Shown here: positions 54,834-62,650 of the stretch, piece by piece | How positions within the stretch are numbered: the first letter of the stretch is position 1 | Layout: each line of letters opens with the position of its first letter | Assembly: GCF_004361815.1 (NCBI RefSeq) | Contig: NZ_SNWA01000002.1 | Span: 806,001-870,000, forward strand | Length of the DNA stretch: 64,000 nt | Direction: 5' to 3' | DNA from: Paraburkholderia sp. BL10I2N1 | Lineage (GTDB): Bacteria; Pseudomonadota; Gammaproteobacteria; Burkholderiales; Burkholderiaceae | The notes under the pieces: generated by a model | Seen by the model: only the letters and a program-made list of their open reading frames with translations | Databases searched by the model: none | Told to the model about the DNA's origin: nothing | Position numbers and translations under genes: made by a program

Positions 54834-56051
54834 ATGGGCGAATCTGCGGATGTGATCGTGATCGGCTCCGGCGGACTTGGAGCGGCTACCACCTACTACC
54901 TGGCTAAACGGGGCACCCACCGCATCGCGCTTCTCGAGCGCCACGAAATCGGCTCACAGACTTCTCCGCGAGCGGCCGGCATGGTCAATTGCTTGCGCAA
55001 GAATGACTTGATGATCGACTTGATCACGTTGGCGGCAGGCAAGATCAGGCGATTCTCTGCGGACACCGGCCAGCCTTTGGATTGGGTGCAGTCGGGTAGC
55101 CTCAAGGTTGCGCGCCGCCCGGAAGATGCCGAGGTCGTTCAGGAAGACATCCTGCGCGGCCGGCGCCACGGCCTGGACGTGGCGGAGCTTTCCCTGGACG
55201 CGGCCCACCGGCTCAACCCGTTTCTTGAAACGACGGGAATAGCAGCGGTCATGCGCATCGGCGACGACATGTATTTCAATCCCGCCCAGCTCGCCATCGG
55301 CTTTGCTCGTGCGGCGCAGGCGCACGGTGCGGAAGTGCTGCCGAAGACTCCGGTCACGGGCGTCCTGATCGAGGATGGCGAGGTCACGGGTGTCGACACC
55401 ACGCGCGGTCGCATGCACGCCCCGGTTGTCGTCGATGCCGCCGGCGCCTGGACCCGACAGGTGGCCGAAGCCAGCGGAATTCGTGTTCCTCTTGTCACCA
55501 CAGCGCAGCAATCGTTCGTTACCGAGCCGGTACCCAACGCCCGGGCAGACTTGCCGATGGTCCGGATCATGGACGCTGCCGTCTATATGCGGCCCTGTGA
55601 TGGTGGATTTCTCTGGGGGGTCTACGAGGACAACCCGTCGTTCTTCGACATGAATGACTTCGGCACCAACTTCGACATCAAGGATCTGTCGCTTGATGCC
55701 GGGTTGCTCTGGCACTACGGTCGAGACGTTGAGGCTCAGCTTCCCGTCCTTCTCAAGGCAGCGGTGCGTGAGCATCGCGGTGGGCTGCCAACGATAACTG
55801 CCGATGGGCAGCACATCATCGGACCAGCGTCGGCGATTCGTGGATTCTACCTTGCGAGCGGCTGCAATGTCGCGGGCCTGTCGATTGCCCCGGCACTGGG
55901 CGAAGCGCTTGCCGCGTGGATCATCGATGGCGCGCCTCCAATTGACCTGAGCCCTCTTTCGATAAGCGGGTTTGGCACCGGGCCATGGCCAGACGATGAG
56001 TTGAAGAAGCAGGCAGCGTGGCAGTACCGTCATTTCTACGGCGCGAGATAA
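54834..56051 (+). CDS. FAD-dependent oxidoreductase (DAO family, sarcosine oxidase-like)
   Basis: A 405-residue flavoenzyme. Start at 54834 follows AGGAGAAG. The dinucleotide-binding site DVIVIGSGGLGAATTYYLAK lies at residues 6-25; SQTSPRAAGMVNCL is the FAD/substrate loop; the C-terminal FAD segment is FYLASGCNVAGLSIAPALGE. Substrate classes for this family include sarcosine, dimethylglycine, glycine and D-amino acids, so the precise substrate is open. The gene stands alone and converges on a decayed region. Confidence 0.85.
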   Translation: MGESADVIVIGSGGLGAATTYYLAKRGTHRIALLERHEIGSQTSPRAAGMVNCLRKNDLMIDLITLAAGKIRRFSADTGQPLDWVQSGSLKVARRPEDAEVVQEDILRGRRHGLDVAELSLDAAHRLNPFLETTGIAAVMRIGDDMYFNPAQLAIGFARAAQAHGAEVLPKTPVTGVLIEDGEVTGVDTTRGRMHAPVVVDAAGAWTRQVAEASGIRVPLVTTAQQSFVTEPVPNARADLPMVRIMDAAVYMRPCDGGFLWGVYEDNPSFFDMNDFGTNFDIKDLSLDAGLLWHYGRDVEAQLPVLLKAAVREHRGGLPTITADGQHIIGPASAIRGFYLASGCNVAGLSIAPALGEALAAWIIDGAPPIDLSPLSISGFGTGPWPDDELKKQAAWQYRHFYGAR

Positions 56052-56636
56052 TCTTGTCATCGACGGTGCGCCAGCTCGCCGTGGAACGTCACAAATACTT
56101 CGTCAAGGTGTCAGGTCAAAGGGCTTGTGCCAGCTTGACTCTACCCCGACGCCTCTCGCTGCGAAGCTTAGGCAAGCTATATGATTATCAGTGACCTCGC
56201 CAGGCATCCGACGCGCATCGCGTTCCTCACTGCGGCGCAGGCGACGGGATCGCAGGCTTAACCACAATACGCGCCCCAGCGCTTTCAACATCTGCTGAAA
56301 GCCCGACGAGTCGAGGATGATCGCGCCAGCTGCAACGCGCAACCGGTACGCGGCGTTGCGCGCACTGTCAGCAGATTCCCACGGCAGAAAAAACCTGGTC
56401 ACGCCGAAACCGTCACCGCCGACGCCCCGCTTTTCCGTGCATTGCCACAAAACCTTCGCGGTAACAGCTCTCGAATGCTGCGTGAAAACGCCTTAAAAGG
56501 AAAAGATAGGGCGTTAGATGTGGAGTATGCACAAGCTGTGCTGCGGGCACATCCGTCTCGTTGCAGAGTCACTCGAATCTTTTGCACGCGGTCAGCGTGA
56601 ATTCGTCTGGTTCGTCTTCCCAGGGCTTCGAAGCGT
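56052..56636. other. Intergenic region of 585 bases
   Basis: No gene recognised. ORFs on the minus strand (for example the frame around 56103-56450) have no family or ribosome site. The area borders a heavily decayed region and may itself be degenerate. Confidence 0.4.
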
Positions 56637-56837
56637 TCACGTCTGTTCCCTCGATTCTTCTCCGATCGGCGGCATGCCAAGCGCAAAGCCGCAAACAAAC
56701 GCATGATCAATCAGCAAGGCTCGCAACTCGGCGCGCTCGACCGTCACGAAGTGCGATCCATCCTCGTCAACCTGAGCGCGTAGCCGCATGCCGCGATCCT
56801 TCATTTTGAAGATGGCTTGACGCGTTTTTTGGTCCAT
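56637..56837 (-). CDS. Small hypothetical protein (66 aa)
   Basis: An ATG behind GGGAAGAG encodes MDQKTRQAIFKMKDRGMRLR, then AQVDEDGSHFVTVERAELRA and a C-terminal HAFVCGFALGMPPIG. The composition is protein-like and the ribosome site is good. No family recognised; not secreted. It lies just downstream of the decayed protease gene on the same strand. Confidence 0.5.
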   Translation of the reverse strand: MDQKTRQAIFKMKDRGMRLRAQVDEDGSHFVTVERAELRALLIDHAFVCGFALGMPPIGEESREQT

Positions 56838-56869
56838 CGTCTCTTCCCTTCTCGGTAAAATTTGTGCAG

Positions 56870-57715
56870 AGTTTCGTCTTTCAGACAGGATCGAAAAAAG
56901 CGGGTAATAGAACCATTCCCGCCTTCATTGCCCGACATACGCGGATGCGTTTTGACGATCTGGTCTTTGACCCGAATCGCTTCGTCAATTGGAATCGCGA
57001 ACGGCAGCCCCTGAAACTCGCCTGTACGCGAATAGGTCATCGAATTGATGCCGATCACCTCGCCTTTCAGGTTCAAGAGCTGTTCGCCTGGGTTGTCGGG
57101 ATTGACGCAAACGCCCGTCTCAATGAATGGTGTGTGGTCGTCGTGGACGGCGTGCGCGATTTGACGCTGACGATGCAGAACGTCACTGTGTCGTCGAGGC
57201 CGTACTGCGAGCCGATCGCGTCAACCCGTTCACCGACCCTGCTTTATTCCGGATCGCCGATCTGCACGATCCGCAGATTGCTGGCGTCGATCTAAAGCAC
57301 GGGCACGCCGGACGTTTTGTCTGTGCCGATGATCCGCGGCAGAAGTCGCTGGTCGGTCAGTTTCACGGTGACGATATCGGTTCCGTCGACGACCTGATTG
57401 TTAGTCAGCTCGTCACCGTCTTCGCTGATGATGAAGCCGGAGCCAAGACTCTCGCCCGCGCGATTGTCGCCATCCGGGTTGCCGGTGTGCTTCGCGATGA
57501 TATGCACGACCGGAGGTCCATAGGTGGCCGGGAAGTCTCGCGTGCCGGCACACATGCCACTCACTGGCTTCTGCAGGTACAGGAGCCGTCGACGTGGGGT
57601 CGTGAGACGCCGTTTGCGATGCGTCGGCGCCGCGGCAACCCGCCGCGTAACCACCGACGAGAGCAGGCGCGACGCGGGTTATTTCCACCCCGCGCAAAAT
57701 AATTCTGGTGCTCAT
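56870..57715 (-). pseudogene. Decayed HtrA/DegP-like protease pseudogene
   Basis: From ATG 57715 (MSTRIILRGVEITRVAPALV, a signal-like start) the protease homology moves between frames: FPATYGPPVVHI, then SLGSGFIISEDGDELTNNQV, ending in a premature TAG at 57292; IDASNLRIVQIGDPE ends at another stop, then the frame shifts to VHDDHTPFIETGVCVNPDNP and EVIGINSMTYSRTGEFQGLP, IPIDEAIRVKDQIVKTHPRM. All three catalytic positions are altered (His to Gln, Asp to Gly, Ser to Pro) and both PDZ domains are lost. It has two nonsense codons and at least two frameshifts. Clearly non-functional. Confidence 0.9.
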
Positions 57716-58366
57716 GATCTGGTGCTGCTCGTACCGCGTGCTTTGAGGAGCCGTAAGGTACTAGCCGCTACTTAAAGGAATCTTAAAACGTCGTCGCTCG
57801 GAGCCGTGGATGTGGCGGGTTTTGTGACTGAGCCGGCATATCATCCTGAACTCAGGCGACATCCGATCCCCGTTATTCGTCTTGGCGAACCGCTTCCAGA
57901 GATCGCGTTCAAACGAACCACAAAACAGGGATCCTAACGTTTCTTGTCACACCACGAAACGGATGCACGTGCAACTATCTCCTCTACGGAGCACCAACGT
58001 TTGTCGGATCGGGCGGCGGAATGTATGACATTGGTAAGCCATATGCCGTCAGGCGGTAACATGCCGGTGATCCAATTCACTCCGTTTTAACGCGGTAATC
58101 CTACGCAACGCTATGACACGAGGCGCGTTCTTTCGCGACGATGTCGACCGCAACCTCAAACAGGTCATGGACTTCTCCTCAAAGGCTCAATCGTTGACGC
58201 CGATGAGGCAGAAACGGGTCCTGTCGCGCCCGTAAAGAGCCTCTCCTTCGACACACCCGTGGCGGATGCGAATTCAGCTCTTCTCGCGCTGTACCTAACA
58301 TATTCGACGCTCTCTTCTGGGTAAATCCTTCGGCCTGTTCGACTGCGGGCTTCTAATGAGGTAACA
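57716..58366. other. Intergenic region of 651 bases
   Basis: No gene recognised. Some A+T-rich stretches (57940-58090). The last 40 bases carry no clear ribosome site except GAGGTAAC before the ATG at 58367. Confidence 0.4.
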
Positions 58367-58696
58367 ATGAATACTCTGCAAACGGCGGCGACGCGTCAGT
58401 CGTCGGTATCGCGCGCAACGACCGCCGAATGGCGTGTAGACTTCGCCAGAATTCGCGGCCGGGTCTATCTCTCGATCGCAGCACAGATAGAGGAAGCGAT
58501 CCGCTCGGGTGTCTTCTCGCCGGGCGACAGGCTCCCCTCGCAGCGCGCGCTGGCCAACGATCTGGGCTTCCACGTGAACACAATCAACGCGGCGTTCAAG
58601 GAAGCCGCACGCCGTGGCCTCGTCCGGGGATGCACCCGCCGTGGTACCGTCGTCTTGTTACGCTCACCCACGCAGGTGAACCAACCCGGACATTGA
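58367..58696 (+). CDS. Short GntR-family HTH protein (YtrA-like or truncated MocR)
   Basis: A 109-residue protein behind GAGGTA. It contains one GntR winged helix: YLSIAAQIEEAIRSGVFSPG, DRLPSQRALANDLGFHVNTI and NAAFKEAARRGLVRG. The closest wording is that of MocR/GabR regulators (RLPSQRxLAxxLG...NTxxxAYxxxxxxGxxxG.GTxV), which continue into an aminotransferase domain; here the protein ends 20 residues after the HTH with no such domain. It may be a genuine short regulator or a truncated MocR. It lies 29 bases before gspC. Confidence 0.7.
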   Translation: MNTLQTAATRQSSVSRATTAEWRVDFARIRGRVYLSIAAQIEEAIRSGVFSPGDRLPSQRALANDLGFHVNTINAAFKEAARRGLVRGCTRRGTVVLLRSPTQVNQPGH

Positions 58697-58725
58697 ACAT
58701 CCGCAATTTTGCAATCGTTTGTACG

Positions 58726-59145
58726 ATGGACCGCATGAACACCCTGCAAATCCGCCTCCTGTCACTCGCGCTCTTCGCCATGTTGTGCGCGACGCTGACC
58801 TCTTTGATCGTCGCGCTGACCGCGCACTCCGCGCCCTTGCCCATCGCCACCGTGCGCGCGCCCGATTTGGCCGACGAGGCCGCGACGCTATTCGGTGGCC
58901 AACTCACGCACAACGCGAATCAGGACGTGCACGTGTTCGGCATCCTCGCACTGCAACGGGGCGCTGCGGCAATTGTTAGCATCAGCGGCGATTCCCCCAG
59001 AACTGTGTCGCTCGGCGCCCCGCTCATGCAGGGCGCGACGCTCGCCGACGTGCGCCCACGCGCCATCGTGATCGATCGCAACGGCGCGCGTTCCGAAGTG
59101 TTCCTGCCCGCCGATGTGGGCACCCCCACGATTTACGTGCGCTGA
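58726..59145 (+). CDS. gspC: Type II secretion system protein C (GspC), solitary copy
   Basis: A 139-residue inner-membrane protein with one membrane segment (SLALFAMLCATLTSLIVALT) and a periplasmic domain: DEAATLFGGQLTHNANQDVH, FGILALQRGAAAIVSISGDS, VSLGAPLMQGATLADVRPRA. This is the Burkholderia-type short GspC, lacking a PDZ domain. GspC links the inner-membrane platform to the outer-membrane secretin. No gspD, E, F or G-N genes lie beside it, though in Burkholderia they normally do. Start at 58726 (or 58735); no strong ribosome site. Confidence 0.85.
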   Translation: MDRMNTLQIRLLSLALFAMLCATLTSLIVALTAHSAPLPIATVRAPDLADEAATLFGGQLTHNANQDVHVFGILALQRGAAAIVSISGDSPRTVSLGAPLMQGATLADVRPRAIVIDRNGARSEVFLPADVGTPTIYVR

Positions 59146-59636
59146 ACCCCGATTGCCGCCCCGTGTCCGGCCTCGTCGCATTGCTGCACGAGGTTCCTCA
59201 ACCATGAGCCCGGATCAGCGCTGATGTTTCTGTTGTTCACCGGTGGTGATGGGAGCCACCAACCCTGAACGCGCATCCTCTCATTTGAGCCAAAACCATT
59301 CGAGAGCGGTGTCAAGGGGCATCTCAAGAAATCTATGCCCCCCAGTTTTTGCAAGACCGATTTTCGATGTTGTCGCTGGCTGGGGTAAGTCTAATCGACG
59401 CCTTTATGGGCATCGCTCCCCGCAGCGCGATGCGATTTGCGCCTGGTTCATCACTCAGCGCTGCACCTCAGGCCTTGTCTAACCGTCCCTGTCGCGACAA
59501 AACCCTCGCGCGCCGACTTCGCAAGCGCGCGACCGATGTCTAAATGAAAGCCGGGCGTCATCACGGCTTCGCAATCTGGATCCATATTCCTTGACTCAGC
59601 GCAGGCCCATCCCAACGCAGTACAACGAGGTGAGAT
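59146..59636. other. Intergenic region of 491 bases
   Basis: No gene recognised. Nothing on either strand shows a family; the promoter and ribosome site (GAGGTGAG) of the phosphodiesterase gene lie at its right end. Confidence 0.4.
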
Positions 59637-61280
59637 ATGGAGAAGACAGGCAAGTGGTCCCGGTTAAACGTAGCAGTCAGCGCCGCTGTGATGGCGCTGG
59701 CTGGTTTGCACTCAACCGCGCAAGCTCATGAGATGCAGGACGCAAAGCGCGTGCTCCTGATCAGCATCGACGGTTTGCATGAACAGGATGTCGCGCGTTG
59801 CATCGGCGCGAATACCTGCCCCAATCTGGCGGTACTGGCTAAATCAGGCGTGACCTACACGAATGCGCACACGCCCGGCCTGTCGGATTCGTTCCCGGGC
59901 CTTGCTGCATTGGTGACCGGAGGCTCGCCGAAGAGCGCGGGCCTCTTTTATGATGTGTCGTACGACCGCACCCTCTATGCCCCGACGGATACGACCTGCT
60001 CCGGCAAGCAGGGCTGGAACGTCGTGTTCGATGAGACGACCGGGATCGATGGAGAGAACGGTCGCCCGCTCATTCACCTCGACGGCGGCGGCGCATTCAA
60101 TCCGCAGGCCATTCCGCATGCGTTGATCAATGGCGTCTGCACACCGGTTTATCCGCACAACTATATAAAGACCAACACGGTCTTCGAGGTCATCAAGGAC
60201 CATATCCACGGTGCGCGTACCGCCTGGGCCGACAAGCACGCCTGGGGTTATGACTGGGTAAACGGGCCGTCTGGCCACGGCGTTGACGATCTGGCGCGGA
60301 CCGAGATCAACTCGATCGACCCGGCTACGAACACGTACTACCTCGACACCTATACGCACACCGAGAAGTTCGATAACTATCACGTGCAAGCGATCATCAA
60401 CGAAATCGATGGCAAGGACTCGACTGGCACGACGGGCGCGCACGTGCCGACGGTGTTCGGCTTCAACTTCCAGACCTTGAGCGTGGCCCAGAAGGCAACG
60501 GTGGCAAAGGGAGGGGGCTATCTCGACGCGAGTTTCACGCCTGGCCCACAGGTTGCAGGCGCGATTGCCTACGCCGACAACGCACTGGGTCGCATCGTCG
60601 CGGAACTGAAGCAGCGCAACCTGTACTCCACGACGGTCATCATCGTAACGGCCAAGCACGGCCAGTCGCCGACCGATCACACAAAGCTCGTCAAGAACGG
60701 CGATACGCTGACGACGCTGCTCGAAGCCAACAACTATCTGGATCCGAAGGGCAACTTTGGCCAGGCCAACACGAAGTCGGGCAATCTGAACGACGGCACG
60801 GGTCTGGTTGACACGGGCATGGTGCAAACCGACGACGTCGGGCTCATCTGGTTGCGTGACCCGAGCCAGACAGACGCAGCGGTTGCGACGCTCAAGGCAA
60901 ACCTCGGCTGCAATGCGCCTGGTATCTGCGCGGACGGTCCGCAGGCGTATATCCTGCACGGTGATGCCCTCGCAGACCGCTTTGGCGATCCGGCCCGTGG
61001 CCGTACCCCGAACATCATCGTGCAGCCGAACCCTGGCGTCATCTACACATCCAGCACGGCGAAGGACGAGGAGCACGGCGGCAACGCACCTGACGACAGC
61101 CATCTGGGTCTCGTCGTGTCGTACGCGGGAATCCGCCACGGTCGGACCGTCGACAGGCCGGTTCTGACCACGCAGGTCGCACCGACGATCCTTCGCGTAC
61201 TTGACCTTGATCCGGATCTGCTGCATTCGGTAGCAGTTGAAGGCACGCGGTCCCTGCCGGAGCTTGGCATCGACCGGTAA
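59637..61280 (+). CDS. Secreted alkaline-phosphatase-superfamily phosphodiesterase (NPP-like)
   Basis: A 547-residue exported enzyme behind GAGGTGAG. Signal peptide ends at HSTAQAH. Metal and catalytic residues of the type I phosphodiesterase/nucleotide pyrophosphatase fold: VLLISIDGLHEQDV (Asp), THTPGLSDSFPGLAALVTGG (Ser or Thr nucleophile region), IVTAKHGQSPTDH (His and Asp) and the late His in APDDSHLGLVVSYAGIRHG. It would hydrolyse phosphodiester or phosphonate bonds in the periplasm or outside the cell. The hairpin at 61296 follows it. Confidence 0.87.
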   Translation: MEKTGKWSRLNVAVSAAVMALAGLHSTAQAHEMQDAKRVLLISIDGLHEQDVARCIGANTCPNLAVLAKSGVTYTNAHTPGLSDSFPGLAALVTGGSPKSAGLFYDVSYDRTLYAPTDTTCSGKQGWNVVFDETTGIDGENGRPLIHLDGGGAFNPQAIPHALINGVCTPVYPHNYIKTNTVFEVIKDHIHGARTAWADKHAWGYDWVNGPSGHGVDDLARTEINSIDPATNTYYLDTYTHTEKFDNYHVQAIINEIDGKDSTGTTGAHVPTVFGFNFQTLSVAQKATVAKGGGYLDASFTPGPQVAGAIAYADNALGRIVAELKQRNLYSTTVIIVTAKHGQSPTDHTKLVKNGDTLTTLLEANNYLDPKGNFGQANTKSGNLNDGTGLVDTGMVQTDDVGLIWLRDPSQTDAAVATLKANLGCNAPGICADGPQAYILHGDALADRFGDPARGRTPNIIVQPNPGVIYTSSTAKDEEHGGNAPDDSHLGLVVSYAGIRHGRTVDRPVLTTQVAPTILRVLDLDPDLLHSVAVEGTRSLPELGIDR

Positions 61281-61295
61281 GCGTTTGGCGAACGC

Positions 61296-61323
61296 GGCAG
61301 CCATCGGGTTACCGATGGTTGCC
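61296..61323 (+). terminator. Hairpin after phosphodiesterase gene
   Basis: GGCAGCCATCGG - GTTA - CCGATGGTTGCC, a 12-bp stem with one G-T pair, 16 bases after the stop. No T run after it. Confidence 0.5.
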
Positions 61324-61462
61324 TGCTCGATGGACAGAGTCGAGGATGTTGTACGTGATGGTTCCGGCAACGACGGGCCTACGGGTTCATCTCATGCCTG
61401 AGGGCGTCGCGGCGCGATGATCGTTCGCGCCGCATCGGCGCAGGTGAACCGACAGCGAAGCG

Positions 61463-61711
61463 CTAACCGGTCGCTTCGCGACGAAGCGGCGGACCGGTAT
61501 CGGCGGCCCCGTGCGCATGCAGCGCCTCGAGCTGCCGCAACTTCTCCTGCAGGCGACACCAGCGGCGGTGCTGCGCAGCGACAAGCCTCGCCGTGCCGAT
61601 CTCCTTGATACGTGCGCGCCAGTATGAGAGCGGTATACGGTCGGCCGCGGAAATGAGCGTAATCACCCGTTCAAGGTGCGCGATTTCCTTCTCAATGTAA
61701 TGATGGTCCAT
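61463..61711 (-). CDS. Small helical hypothetical protein (82 aa)
   Basis: The ATG at 61711 opens MDHHYIEKEIAHLERVITLI, then SAADRIPLSYWRARIKEIGT and a C-terminal RRWCRLQEKLRQLEALHAHG. Strongly helical with coiled-coil-like charge pattern; no signal peptide or family recognised. Only a weak ribosome site is visible. It is transcribed divergently from the response-regulator region at 61952. Confidence 0.5.
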   Translation of the reverse strand: MDHHYIEKEIAHLERVITLISAADRIPLSYWRARIKEIGTARLVAAQHRRWCRLQEKLRQLEALHAHGAADTGPPLRREATG

Positions 61712-61951
61712 GCACGGCCCCCGTTGCGCTGCGTGTTGTAATCTATCGGCGAACGGTCGCAGTGTGGGCCCGGCGGGTGCGTGCCTTCAATCCCCGGAAC
61801 CTGGTAACGGGGTGGCGCCTACCAGGTTCCAGGTATGGCCCGGGCGCCGCGTGCGTGTCATGTTGTCAGGCATCGGTGTTGTGCAGCTCGGCGGCGCTGC
61901 CTCGGGTCCCGTTGCGGGTTCCATCAACTCTCCGTTTTCCGCTTTCAGGCA

Positions 61952-62650
61952 ATGTCCCAGCCTCTTTCGCTATTTCAGGAGCCGGTGCTGCCCGGTCCGG
62001 TCGCCATCGTCGAAGACGAGCCGATGATGCAGTTGCGCCTGCGCGCAATCCTCACGACGCTCGGCTACACTGACGACGCGTTGTCGTTCGCCGCAAGCAT
62101 CGTGGAGGCCCAGGCTATGTTCGACGAGCAGCCATTCGCGCTCGCGCTCGTCGACGTGGGGCTTCCGGACGGCAACGGCATCGACCTGATCCGCGCGCTG
62201 CATCAACGTGACGCCGCACTGCCCGTTTTGGTAATCTCCGCGTGGAGCACCGAGCAGGTGATCGTCTCGGCGTTGCAGGCCGGCGCGACCGGCTATCTGC
62301 TGAAAGAGCGCGACGACGTGGAGATCTCGCTGTCGGTGCGCAGCGCGCTGCGGGGTGGCGCGCCGATCGACCCGTTCATTGCGAAACGTATTCTCGAGCT
62401 GCTCGGCGCCGCCGGCACGAAGCGGCTCGGCCACGAGGCTCCGCAGGCGTCGGGGGCGCCGCTGAGTCCGCGCGAGGCTGAAATCCTGACCTTCGTCAGC
62501 AAGGGGCTGACCAATCAGGAGATTTCCAGTTTGTTGTCATTGTCCAGGCTGACGGTGGAATGTCACATCAAGAATATCTACAAGAAACTGGCGGTCAACT
62601 CGCGCACCCAGGCTGTGTTCGAAGCGCGTTCGCGTGGCTTGTTGCCCTGA
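61952..62650 (+). CDS. NarL/LuxR-family response regulator
   Basis: A 232-residue regulator. Receiver (about 16-130): AIVEDEPMM acidic pocket, phospho-Asp in LALVDVGLPDGNG, LPVLVISAWS, and Lys in TGYLLKERDD. C-terminal LuxR HTH: LSPREAEILTFVSKGLTNQE then ISSLLSLSRLTVECHIKNIY, KKLAVNSRTQAVFE. Start ATG 61952 is set by the receiver boundaries; the ribosome site is weak. The kinase gene at 62560 overlaps its end, giving a paired system. Confidence 0.9.
   Translation: MSQPLSLFQEPVLPGPVAIVEDEPMMQLRLRAILTTLGYTDDALSFAASIVEAQAMFDEQPFALALVDVGLPDGNGIDLIRALHQRDAALPVLVISAWSTEQVIVSALQAGATGYLLKERDDVEISLSVRSALRGGAPIDPFIAKRILELLGAAGTKRLGHEAPQASGAPLSPREAEILTFVSKGLTNQEISSLLSLSRLTVECHIKNIYKKLAVNSRTQAVFEARSRGLLP

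Noticed and set aside
54954..56060. 368-codon ORF antisense to the FAD oxidoreductase
   Set aside because: No family, shadow composition, and the sense gene has a ribosome site and FAD motifs.
59844..61370. 508-codon ORF antisense to the phosphodiesterase gene
   Set aside because: Composition (Arg, Val, Asp repeats) is that of a shadow frame; no ribosome site; sense protein is well supported.
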